Assembly (NCBI GenBank): GCA_903851195.1
Contig: CAINNJ010000038.1
Span: forward strand, 124,001 to 188,000
Length of the DNA stretch: 64,000 nucleotides
Direction: 5' to 3'
Source of the DNA: an uncultured Acidobacteriia bacterium
GTDB lineage: Bacteria; Acidobacteriota; Terriglobia; Bryobacterales; Bryobacteraceae
Shown here: positions 17,505 through 25,581 of the stretch, in pieces
How positions within the stretch are numbered: the stretch's first letter is position 1
How the letters are laid out: each line of letters starts with the position of its first letter
The notes under the pieces: generated by a model
Seen by the model: the letters and a program-made list of their open reading frames with translations, nothing else
Databases searched by the model: none
What the model was told of the DNA's origin: nothing
Position numbers and translations under genes: made by a program

Positions 17505-17660
17505 CTCAAATCTCCTGATAACTGGATGCGAGTCTATCGGCGGAGATAGAGAGGTGCCTGGGACGGGAGGCGGAATGACGGGACTTTCCGCCATTCTATC
17601 GGTTCCGGGGTGGCGGGCGCTACAAAGAAATATTTATCGAATGGTTATGGGCGCGGAAGG

Positions 17661-18863
17661 TCAGGCGCCGGAGTGCTCGTATTCGCTGCGATCAAGTTTT
17701 TCCAGCATGGCGCGGGCGGGGTTCAGGGCTTTGTTCACCAGAGCGCCGGCAAACAGCATGGCCGCGAAGCCCGTGGCCAGGTAGAAGCCGAACTTCGGGG
17801 CGCCGAACCAGTCGCTCACCGCGCCCATCGCGAGCGGGCCCAGCGCCGCGCCACCGCAGGTAAAAAACAAGATCACACCGGCGACGCTGCCATGCTGGGT
17901 CTTCGGAAAACAGCTGATGCCTTTCGAGTTGATGGTCGGATAGACCACGGACATGAACAGGCCGGAGAGCGGCAGCAGGAAAACGGCGGCATCGACACCG
18001 CCGGCCACGCTGCCCGCGAAGCAAAGCAGGATCGCGCCGCTGAACAGCAGCAGGACGGAGGTCCAGTCCCGGCGGGCCAGCACCCACGCGCCGAGGAAGC
18101 GGCCGCCCGCGCGCAGCACGAAGAAGATCGAGATCGCATAGACGGCCATGAAATGCGCGGGACCCGCATAGCCGGCCAGCAGCGTCGGCATCCAGACATA
18201 GATGGCGCATTCGACGGCGACATAGAGGAACGCGCCGAGCGAGAACGCCAGTGCGTACGGATTGCCGACCATGGAAAGGGTGCGTGCGATGTCGATGGGC
18301 TCTTCGGTCTTCTTCGTGGAGGCGGGGTAGCGGGCGAGTGCCGCCGCGAGAATCAGCAGCACGCAGATCGACCCCGCGATCACGTAAAGCCACTTCCAGG
18401 AGATACCGGCTTCCAGCAGCCGCGCCACGATGGCGGGCCCGATGATGGCGCCGACCCCGAAGAAACCTTCCACCGTGTTCATGGTGGTGGTGTGTTCCGC
18501 GGCCGATTTCGAAAGGTCCCCGATGAGCGCAAGCGCGCCGGTTTTGAAGATCCCGATGGCCGCGCCGGAGACCGCCAGCAGGCCCACGAAGAAGCCGAAG
18601 GAGTTCCCCACCGCGAAGAGAAAAGAGTTCAGCGCGAACAGCACCAGGCCGAGGATGATGGTTTTCTTGCGTCCGAGGCGGTCCGCCAGAAAGCCCAGCA
18701 GGATGCCGGAGCAGGCGATCGCCGCCATCGGGACGTAGTGGAACGCGCCCGCCTCCGTCATGGAGAGGTGAAATTCCTTGATGATCTGCGGGATGATCAC
18801 GCCCACGGAATCCGTGGTCATGGCGAACATGGTGAACATCAGGAACGTGAGCAGGCGAATCAT
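17661..18863 (-). CDS. MFS transporter, likely sugar uptake
   Basis: About 400 residues with twelve hydrophobic helices, starting LLTFLMFTMFAMTTDSVGVII. The MFS A-motif GFLADRLGRKK lies between helices 2 and 3. ATG 18863 is chosen because it overlaps the stop of the sucrose phosphorylase gene (ATGA); the longer in-frame extension would run into that gene. Operon context with sucrose phosphorylase and the regulator suggests import of sucrose or a similar glucoside; this is inference from position. Confidence 0.85.
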   Translation of the reverse strand: MIRLLTFLMFTMFAMTTDSVGVIIPQIIKEFHLSMTEAGAFHYVPMAAIACSGILLGFLADRLGRKKTIILGLVLFALNSFLFAVGNSFGFFVGLLAVSGAAIGIFKTGALALIGDLSKSAAEHTTTMNTVEGFFGVGAIIGPAIVARLLEAGISWKWLYVIAGSICVLLILAAALARYPASTKKTEEPIDIARTLSMVGNPYALAFSLGAFLYVAVECAIYVWMPTLLAGYAGPAHFMAVYAISIFFVLRAGGRFLGAWVLARRDWTSVLLLFSGAILLCFAGSVAGGVDAAVFLLPLSGLFMSVVYPTINSKGISCFPKTQHGSVAGVILFFTCGGAALGPLAMGAVSDWFGAPKFGFYLATGFAAMLFAGALVNKALNPARAMLEKLDRSEYEHSGA

Positions 18864-20341
18864 GCGGACACCCCGACGGCAAGCCGTCCGGATTCTTCCG
18901 GGGCGTCGGGAAGCGAGTACTCGATCCAGGCTTCCATGGTCGCCAGATCGGCGCGGAGACAGGCGCGGTCCGCGCCGGAACGCCATTCGAGCGCGAGTTC
19001 CCGATCGGACGTCGGCAGCACGCTCAGTTCGCCCGAGAACGCGGGGTGCCGGTTACGGAACCGGATCAGTTCGATCTGCTTGCGGACGACCGGCCGCGCC
19101 AGCGCGCTTTCCACTTCGGCCGGCGTGTAGTAGTGGCGATTGATGTCACGCCCCACGCCGGAGCGGGCCAGCAAGGGCATGTCGTTCGTGCCGGCCAGCA
19201 GTCCCGCATAGTAAACCTGCGGAATGCCCGGCGCGAAAAGCTGGATGGCGCGGGCGAGCAGGTACTCGTTATCGCGTTCGCCCAGAGCGCTGTAGAAGGT
19301 GCAGTTCACCTGATAGAGATCGAGATTGCTGGCCGCCGCGCCGGTGGCCTGGCGGCTCTCGCCTTTGCTTCGGAGGTGAATGGTTTCCACCAGGCTGTCG
19401 ATTGCCTCCGGTGGCAGCAGACCGGGCTCGCCCGCAGGCCCGGCGCCGACGTCGATCACGCCGATGCCATCGTGCGTGTCGAGCACCGTGACGGTGTTGC
19501 GGGGCGCGATCGCCAGCCAGTTCTTCAGATTCGCGGAGGTTCCGGAGAAGAGGGTGTGCAGCACCAGTGGAGGCAGCGCAAAGTCATAGACGCGATCGAC
19601 GCGCTTCGCAATCCCGATCTGCTGCAGATAGTGGCTGTGAATTTCCACCAGCACTTCCATCCCGGCATTGCGGGCTTTGGCCGCCAGTTCCGAGATGAAG
19701 TCGTAGGTTTCGGGGATCATGAAGCAACTGGTGCCCGCTTTCTTGATCGCGTAGCCGGCGGCATCGAGGCGAATGGCGGCGATGCCGGCCTGGCGGAAGC
19801 GGTCGAGAATGGCATCGAGGTAAGCCTCACCGGCGGGATGCCGGACATCGATGTCGATCTGTTGTGGTGTGAACGTGGTCCACAAAAGGCGGCGCTCTCC
19901 GGTAGCGAGGGTAACGCTCGTGAACGGCAGGCCGGGGCGAGGGCGGTAGATTTTCGTGAGATCCGCCTCGCGCGCGCCGCCGGGAAAGACGGAGTCGAGC
20001 TTGAGGAAGAGACCCGCCGACGGGGACTCCTCGCCGCGCGCCAGATAGTCCTGAAACGGGGGCGAATCGCTGGAGACGTGATTCACGATCAGATCCGCCA
20101 TCACATCGAAATCCGCGGTCAGGAGGCGGATGTCGTCCCAGGTGCCCAGGCGGGGATCAACGCGAGTGTGATCCCGTGGGTCGAAACCGGCGTCCGAGCC
20201 GTCGATGGGATCGAAGAACGGCAGCAGATGAGCGCCGCCGAAGACGCCCGCCAGAGGGCCGTTCAGCAGTTCGCTGAGAGAGGAAAGACCGCCGCCCGAG
20301 AGACGGTCGACATAGGTAATGAGCTGGACCTGGTTACGCAC
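18860..20341 (-). CDS. sucrose phosphorylase (GH13_18)
   Basis: 493 residues, typical length. The N-terminus MRNQVQLITYVDRLSGGGL, the loop DLTKIYRPRPGLPFT, and the catalytic segments AAIRLDAAGYAIKKAGTSCF (nucleophile Asp near 194), EVLVEIHSHY (acid/base Glu near 232) and TVLDTHDGIGVID (Asp near 290) match bifidobacterial-type sucrose phosphorylase closely. It would convert sucrose and phosphate to glucose-1-phosphate and fructose in the cytosol. GH13_18 also contains glucosylglycerate and sucrose-6-phosphate phosphorylases, so the acceptor needs testing. The start is GTG 20341, 19 bases after the putative -10. Confidence 0.88.
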   Translation of the reverse strand: MRNQVQLITYVDRLSGGGLSSLSELLNGPLAGVFGGAHLLPFFDPIDGSDAGFDPRDHTRVDPRLGTWDDIRLLTADFDVMADLIVNHVSSDSPPFQDYLARGEESPSAGLFLKLDSVFPGGAREADLTKIYRPRPGLPFTSVTLATGERRLLWTTFTPQQIDIDVRHPAGEAYLDAILDRFRQAGIAAIRLDAAGYAIKKAGTSCFMIPETYDFISELAAKARNAGMEVLVEIHSHYLQQIGIAKRVDRVYDFALPPLVLHTLFSGTSANLKNWLAIAPRNTVTVLDTHDGIGVIDVGAGPAGEPGLLPPEAIDSLVETIHLRSKGESRQATGAAASNLDLYQVNCTFYSALGERDNEYLLARAIQLFAPGIPQVYYAGLLAGTNDMPLLARSGVGRDINRHYYTPAEVESALARPVVRKQIELIRFRNRHPAFSGELSVLPTSDRELALEWRSGADRACLRADLATMEAWIEYSLPDAPEESGRLAVGVSA

Positions 20342-20359
20342 GTTTTAGACGCCTTGAAC

Positions 20360-20388
20360 ATACTACATGGTTAAAGTTGTCTTGACAA
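20360..20388 (-). promoter_or_regulatory. sucrose phosphorylase promoter with palindromic operator over the -35
   Basis: On the minus strand TTGTCA (20388-20383), a 17-bp spacer and TAGTAT (20365-20360) form a promoter. The perfect palindrome TTGTC-TT-GACAA (20377-20388) overlaps the -35. Similar motifs lie before the regulator gene and before the 28.2-31.6 kb TonB receptor, pointing to the GntR-type protein next door as the binder. Confidence 0.6.
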
Positions 20389-20403
20389 GTCCAGAAAATT
20401 GCC

Positions 20404-21525
20404 CTAGCCCGCTTGGGGCCGCTGTTCGGCGGCGCCGCAGGATTTTCGTACCACAAGCTGGCAGTCCAGCAGGATGTCCCGCGCAGGCAGTTCGGGATTT
20501 TCGAGGCGCGTCAGCATGGCGTGGATCGCGGTCTCGCCGATCTCCTGGCAGGGCTGTTTCAGCGTCGTGAGAGGGACGCGCAGAAGGCTCGCATAGCGGA
20601 CATCGTCAAAGCCGGTGATGCGGACATCGCGAGGCACATCGAAGCCCAGCGTGTCGAGACTCTGCATCAGCGTGGCTGCGGTGACGTCATTGGCGCAAAC
20701 GAAGCCGTCCGGCACGCGGGTTTCCATGATTTGCGCGATACGGACGTGATCGTCGGGCGCGCAGAGGATCATGTCCTCCGGCGTCATGCCCCTTTGCAGC
20801 AGGGCTTCCCGGAAGCCGGCAAAGCGCTCGGCTACCGTGGGTGCGGAGTAGGAGAGGGCGATAAAGGATGGCCGCACCGAGCCCTGGTTCAGCAGGTGGT
20901 TCGTGATGAGATAGCCTGCGCGGCGGTTGTCGATACCGACCAGATCAAAGCGGGACCGGCGGGGCCAGGAATAGATGCCTCGATCGAGCAGCACGAGCGC
21001 GATACCGGCATCGCTCAGACGTTTCGCGATCAGTTCGTTGACCGCATCTTTGTTGGCGATTCGTTCCAGCGGAGCGAAGAACACGCCCGAGACGCGCCGG
21101 GAGATGTAGTCGTCGCACAGCCGGTGCGCGACGAACTCCTTGTCCTCATCCGCCGCGTGCGTGGTGTGGCCCCAGAGCAGCGCGTGACCGCCGATCTGGC
21201 CCGCTTTCGCCATGCCCTGGCACATGGGTTCGAAAATTTCCGTGTCTCCCAGACCCGGGATCAGCAGGCCGAACAGATGGCCATGAGTCTCTTTGCGGGG
21301 CAGTACGTAAGTGCCGGAACCGGCGCGGCGCTCCACCAGACCCTCGATCTGCAGTTCCTTCAGAGCGCGCTGGACGGTGAGACGGGAAACCGCATAGGTC
21401 TCGCCAAGATCGGTTTCACTGGGCAGGCGCTCGCCGGATTTCGCCTGTCCGGAGACAATGGAACGACGCAACTCCACAAGGATTTGCTGGTACTTCGGCA
21501 AGTCACCAGGCTCTTTGGGCGGCAT
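20404..21525 (-). CDS. GntR-type winged helix fused to LacI-type sugar-binding domain
   Basis: About 373 residues. The N-terminal part is a GntR helix-turn-helix (LPKYQQILVELRRSIVSGQ, SGERLPSETDLGETYAVSRL, KELQIEGLVERRAGSGTYV). The rest is a periplasmic-binding-protein fold as in LacI/AraR (HGHLFGLLIPGLGDTEIFEPM, VGIDNRRAGYLITNHLLNQG, ERFAGFREALLQRGM, VRITGFDDVRYASLLRVPLTT). ATG 21525 is preferred to a start 63 bases earlier because the domain begins soon after; a GTG at 21546 is also possible. It probably represses the phosphorylase-transporter operon and itself, with a sugar as inducer. Confidence 0.85.
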   Translation of the reverse strand: MPPKEPGDLPKYQQILVELRRSIVSGQAKSGERLPSETDLGETYAVSRLTVQRALKELQIEGLVERRAGSGTYVLPRKETHGHLFGLLIPGLGDTEIFEPMCQGMAKAGQIGGHALLWGHTTHAADEDKEFVAHRLCDDYISRRVSGVFFAPLERIANKDAVNELIAKRLSDAGIALVLLDRGIYSWPRRSRFDLVGIDNRRAGYLITNHLLNQGSVRPSFIALSYSAPTVAERFAGFREALLQRGMTPEDMILCAPDDHVRIAQIMETRVPDGFVCANDVTAATLMQSLDTLGFDVPRDVRITGFDDVRYASLLRVPLTTLKQPCQEIGETAIHAMLTRLENPELPARDILLDCQLVVRKSCGAAEQRPQAG

Positions 21526-21576
21526 CTTCCCGCTGGATTCAATCACTCGGATCAGTGTGGCATAAACGCCTCGAAC

Positions 21577-21588
21577 CTGACAAGACAA
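21577..21588 (-). promoter_or_regulatory. candidate operator before the GntR/LacI-type gene
   Basis: Minus-strand TTGTCTTGTCAG matches 10 of 12 positions of the palindrome at 20377-20388. It lies about 50 bp upstream of the preferred start and would fit autoregulation. Confidence 0.45.
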
Positions 21589-21657
21589 GTTCTGCGGCTT
21601 TGTTTACGTCGGGGATGAACGTGCAGTTCCGAGGGGCGGGTGCGATCCCGGCGGGGG

Positions 21658-23358
21658 TCAACGCGCGGCCGGGCTTCCCTTCCCTTCCGTGAGGGCGACA
21701 ATCCGATTGGCAGTCAAACCGGAGTGGAACTCGGTCAGACCAGAAGGCCAGCGAATTTCCACATCCGCGGTGGAGGCGGTCCCGAGTCCAAAGTGAAGGC
21801 GGAGGTCGCTTTGCGAGTAGAAACTCGACTGGCTCAGAACTTCCTGGCGCTGCCGTCTTCCGCCGGCGGTCAGGAAGACGCGCGCTCCGATGGCGCTGCG
21901 GTTGGACTTCGTGCCGGTGAGTTTAAGTTTGAGCCAGTGGTTCGCGCCCGGCGTCTCGTTTTTCAGGAGCGAAGGCGGCTCGCTCATGTTCATGATGACG
22001 ACGTCGACACGGCCGTCGTTGTCGAAATCGCCGAAGGCGCAGCCCCGGCTGGAATGAACCGTCGTGATGCCCGGTCCGCTGGCGGCGCTGACATCGGCAA
22101 ACTCGCCGTTGCCCAGATTCCGCAGCACGATGCGCGGATTGCGGTACTTGTACTCCGCGAAGTAACGTTCAATTTCCGGGTAGACGTTTCCGTTCACGAA
22201 GAGCAGGTCGGGAAAGCCGTCGTTGTCGAAATCGGCGAAGCCGGCGCCCCAGCCGACGTAGCGGGTGAAGCCGCCGAAACCGGCTTTGGATGTCATGTCC
22301 TCGAAGCGCCCCTTACCCCGGTTGCCGTAAAGGATCGGCGTGTCGTCGGCGAAATGCGTTTTGAAGATATCGAGCCGCCCCGAGTTCGACGCGTCGCCGA
22401 TGGCTACGCCCATGCCGGCCTGCTCGCGGCCGTCTTCGTTGTACGCGACGCCGGCTTCGAGGGCGATGTCCGTGAAGGTGCCGTCGCGGTTGTTGCGGTA
22501 GAGAATACTCGGTGTCGAGTCACAGGCGACGAAGATATCGGGCCAGCCATCGTCGTCGAAATCGGCGGCTACGGCGGTCATGGCGTACCGCCGGTCTACC
22601 TTCGCGATGCCGGAAGCTTCGGAGACATCGGTGAAGGTGCCGTCACCGTTGTTGCGAAAGAGGAAATTGCGGCCGGTGGGCAGACCGCGAGGGCCGCAGT
22701 TGACCGCGATGCCTTTCCAGTTGCAGTCGGGTGAAGCGCCGGGCAGAGGGACGGTCTTCGGATCAAAGTTCAGATAGGTGCTGACAAACAGGTCGAGAAA
22801 GCCGTCGCGGTTGTAGTCCGTGAAGGTGCACCCCGCGCACCACTCGGGCTTCGCGTGCAGCAGGCCCGCTTCTTTGGTGATGTCCGTGAAGGTGCCGTCG
22901 CCGTTATTCCGGTAGAGGATATTCTGGCCCCAGCAACTGATGAAGAGGTCGTCGAAACCGTCGTTGTTGTAGTCGCCGACGCAGACACCGGAGGCCCAGA
23001 CGGCGCGCTCGAGGCCGGCTTTCTTCGTGACATCCGTGAAGGTGCCGTCTCGATTATTCCGGTAAAGGCGATTGCTGGTTTGAGGGGGCGAGCCGTCCAG
23101 ACGAGATCCGCCGGGAACGAAGATATCGAGCCAGCCGTCGTGATCGTAATCGAAAAAGGCGATGCCGCAGCCGTTGGTTTCGAGGATGTACTTCTTGGTG
23201 TCCGGGTTGCCGTAGACGATGGGTTCCGTGAGGCCGGCCTGCGCCGCGATGTCGGTGAACCGGAACGGGGCCGGCGACGCGGCACGTACGGGACGCGGCA
23301 GCAGCGCGGCGGCAGCAGCAGTCAGGAACTCACGCCGTTTCAATTCTCGCCGTGTCAA
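21658..23358 (-). CDS. Tat-exported ASPIC/UnbV-VCBS repeat protein
   Basis: 566 residues. The N-terminus has a Tat-like signal (KRREFLTAAAAALLP). Seven or so FG-GAP/VCBS blades carry the calcium-loop pattern DxDxDGxxD ([42 protein letters not shown]), alternating with [14 protein letters not shown]. The C-terminal ASPIC/UnbV domain is GTKSNRSAIGARVFLTAGG to DVEIRWPSGLTE. It starts at TTG 23358, overlapping the previous stop as TTGA. The family is secreted and of unknown function, probably carbohydrate- or surface-binding. Confidence 0.88.
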   Translation of the reverse strand: MTRRELKRREFLTAAAAALLPRPVRAASPAPFRFTDIAAQAGLTEPIVYGNPDTKKYILETNGCGIAFFDYDHDGWLDIFVPGGSRLDGSPPQTSNRLYRNNRDGTFTDVTKKAGLERAVWASGVCVGDYNNDGFDDLFISCWGQNILYRNNGDGTFTDITKEAGLLHAKPEWCAGCTFTDYNRDGFLDLFVSTYLNFDPKTVPLPGASPDCNWKGIAVNCGPRGLPTGRNFLFRNNGDGTFTDVSEASGIAKVDRRYAMTAVAADFDDDGWPDIFVACDSTPSILYRNNRDGTFTDIALEAGVAYNEDGREQAGMGVAIGDASNSGRLDIFKTHFADDTPILYGNRGKGRFEDMTSKAGFGGFTRYVGWGAGFADFDNDGFPDLLFVNGNVYPEIERYFAEYKYRNPRIVLRNLGNGEFADVSAASGPGITTVHSSRGCAFGDFDNDGRVDVVIMNMSEPPSLLKNETPGANHWLKLKLTGTKSNRSAIGARVFLTAGGRRQRQEVLSQSSFYSQSDLRLHFGLGTASTADVEIRWPSGLTEFHSGLTANRIVALTEGKGSPAAR

Positions 23359-25571
23359 TGGTGATGGTCCTCAGAGCCTTGACGGAAACGGAACAGCTTC
23401 ACGGACAGGGGAACGGGCTGGGAGCCTTCCTGGATGCGGTACGTCCGGCCGGCGGCAATTCCGGCGATGACCTGCGTCTCTCCGGCGGGCCAGCGAATCC
23501 CAATCTTTTCAACGGCCGTCGCATCCCCCACGCCGACATGCAGTTCCAAAGGCGAATCGCCGAAGCTGGAACCGTAGCCGACGGTCTGATAGATGCTGCG
23601 CCGGCCAGAAGGCCCCGCCACATCGACACGCACGCGCGCACCGACCGCGGACCGGTTCGATTGGCGGCCTTCGAGTTTCAGGCCCAGCCAGCGGTTTGTG
23701 TGTCCCGGATTATGAAGCAGCGTGCTCCGATAGGTATCGCCTGGAAATGCACCGCCCAGGACCTCGAAAACGTCCTGATTGCCGTCGCGATCGAAGTCGG
23801 CGAAGGAGATGGCGTGTCCTTTCTGAAGCTGGCCGAAACGGCCGGAGGTCGTGACGTCCTGAAAGCCTTTGCCCTCCGCGTTGCGGAACATCCGGTTCGG
23901 CAGCAGCGTTTGGTATTCGGGCGCGCCGGTGCCGAAGTAGCAATCGGGCCAGCCGTCGTTGTCGAGGTCGCCGAAGCCCGCGCCCATCGCGAGGATCACT
24001 CGGTTCAGGCCCACGGCTTTGGTGACATCCCGGAAGGTGCCGTCTCGATTATTGCGATAAAGCCGGGGCGTTTCGGCCTTATTCGGAAGTCCGAGATGAA
24101 AGGCCGGAATATCGGCGAGGGTTTCAGTGTAATAGCCGGCGACGAGCAGATCCGGCCAGCCGTCGTTGTCATAGTCGAAGAACCAGGTAGCGAAGCTGTG
24201 GATCGGCTCGCCGACACCCGCGGCGGCGGTCACGTCGGTGAACTTCCAGCCGTGGGCGGCGTCCGGGCCGTCATTGCGCAGCAGCACGTTGGGAAGGCCT
24301 TTGCGGGAGAGGTAGAGGTCGGGGCGGCCATCGTTGTTGTAGTCGCCCCACGCGACGCCCTTGACGAAACCCATGGCGGCTACTCCGGCGTTCGCCGCGA
24401 TGTCCGTGAATGTTCCGTCGTGGTTGTTGCGGTAGAGCGCGGAGGGCGCGGGGTCGTCCCGCGTGGATTCATGAGCGAGGTAAAGGTCGAGCCAGCCGTC
24501 GCCGTCGAAATCCGCCCAGGCGGCTGTCTGCGTGGGGTGCGGAGACAGGAGGCCGGCCTCTTCGGTGACGTCCGTGAAAGTGATCTGGCCCGCCGGATTG
24601 GGTCCGTTATTTCGAAGCAGGGACGGCGGGTAGTTGCCGTGAGCGCCCCACCAGCCCCCACGCAGGACCAGCAGGTCGGGGTAGCCGTCGTTGTTGTAGT
24701 CGGCATGGATCACGTTGAGGCCGCCCGTGATGCCTTCGAGTCCGGCGGCGAGGGTCTGGTCGGAGAATGTGCCGTCGCCGTTGTTGTGGAAGTAGTGCAG
24801 CGGGTCGCGCGGTCCCGAGGAAGACACGACAAGATCGAACAGCCCGTCGCCGTCGAAGTCTTCGGCGACGCTGCCACCGGCATGGCCGTTGACGTCGACT
24901 CCGGCGGATGCCGCGACGTCGGTGAAGGCGCCGATGTCGTATTCGTCGGGCAGAACGGTGGCGGGGATCAGCCATTTCGCGGGCACGCCGGACGGGTGCT
25001 GTCCGAGCGCCATGTAAGCGATGTTGAGGAGCCAGCGCGAGCCGAGATCGCCGGGGTCGCGCTGCAGGATTTTGGTGTATTGCGCGACGGCCGCGGCGGC
25101 GCCGTTCTTGTCTGAGTGAACGCCACCGCCGCGCAACGGATACACGCAGGATTCCGCGTTGTGGTTGGTCAGACAGTTCTGCTGTTCGCCGGCGCGCAGG
25201 TACGCCATCGCCAGCATTTCTTCGGCTTCGCGAAGCAGAAGGTGCGGAGCGTCCGCGACGTTCGGCAGGGCAAGCAGTTTTTCCAGTTCCACCGCGGCGG
25301 CGGCGCTTTCGCCCGCCACGAGCAGGTGTTCGGAAAGATCGAGCCGAGCCTGGCACTCCTTTTCACGCGGCAATGGCAGGGTGAGCAGGCGGCGATAGTA
25401 GGCGACGCGTTCGGCGGCCTTGCTCGGGTCGGTCTTCCAGTCCTGCTCGCTGTAGATACGGGACAGAAGCGCAGCCATTTTCCGTGTGCTCGCCGCGCGC
25501 GGGTCGGCGTCGCTCGCAAGCGGCAAGCAGGCGAAGACGAGACAACTGAACGCGACGAGCGGAACCTTCAC
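23355..25571 (-). CDS. exported ASPIC/UnbV-VCBS protein with helical N-terminus
   Basis: About 738 residues. GTG 25571 gives a clear signal peptide (VPLVAFSCLVFACLPLASDA) and lies 10 bases after the GH31 stop; the earlier in-frame codon lies inside that gene. Residues about 25-190 are TPR-like helices, ending in QQNCLTNHNAESCVYPLRGG, a cysteine-containing motif I recall from other members. Then come VCBS blades (AEDFDGDGLFDLVV, ADYNNDGYPDLLV) and a C-terminal ASPIC/UnbV domain (GRQSNRSAVGARVRVDVAG to KIGIRWPAGETQ). It is part of an operon with the GH31 enzyme and the next ASPIC protein. Confidence 0.87.
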   Translation of the reverse strand: MKVPLVAFSCLVFACLPLASDADPRAASTRKMAALLSRIYSEQDWKTDPSKAAERVAYYRRLLTLPLPREKECQARLDLSEHLLVAGESAAAAVELEKLLALPNVADAPHLLLREAEEMLAMAYLRAGEQQNCLTNHNAESCVYPLRGGGVHSDKNGAAAAVAQYTKILQRDPGDLGSRWLLNIAYMALGQHPSGVPAKWLIPATVLPDEYDIGAFTDVAASAGVDVNGHAGGSVAEDFDGDGLFDLVVSSSGPRDPLHYFHNNGDGTFSDQTLAAGLEGITGGLNVIHADYNNDGYPDLLVLRGGWWGAHGNYPPSLLRNNGPNPAGQITFTDVTEEAGLLSPHPTQTAAWADFDGDGWLDLYLAHESTRDDPAPSALYRNNHDGTFTDIAANAGVAAMGFVKGVAWGDYNNDGRPDLYLSRKGLPNVLLRNDGPDAAHGWKFTDVTAAAGVGEPIHSFATWFFDYDNDGWPDLLVAGYYTETLADIPAFHLGLPNKAETPRLYRNNRDGTFRDVTKAVGLNRVILAMGAGFGDLDNDGWPDCYFGTGAPEYQTLLPNRMFRNAEGKGFQDVTTSGRFGQLQKGHAISFADFDRDGNQDVFEVLGGAFPGDTYRSTLLHNPGHTNRWLGLKLEGRQSNRSAVGARVRVDVAGPSGRRSIYQTVGYGSSFGDSPLELHVGVGDATAVEKIGIRWPAGETQVIAGIAAGRTYRIQEGSQPVPLSVKLFRFRQGSEDHHH

Positions 25572-25581
25572 GCTATGTCCA

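Noticed and set aside
9538-17549. Plus-strand open frames of 400-600 codons opposite the first receptor, the LVIVD protein and the M28 fusion
   Set aside because: Same antisense-shadow signature; the minus-strand genes have signal peptides, domains and coupled starts.
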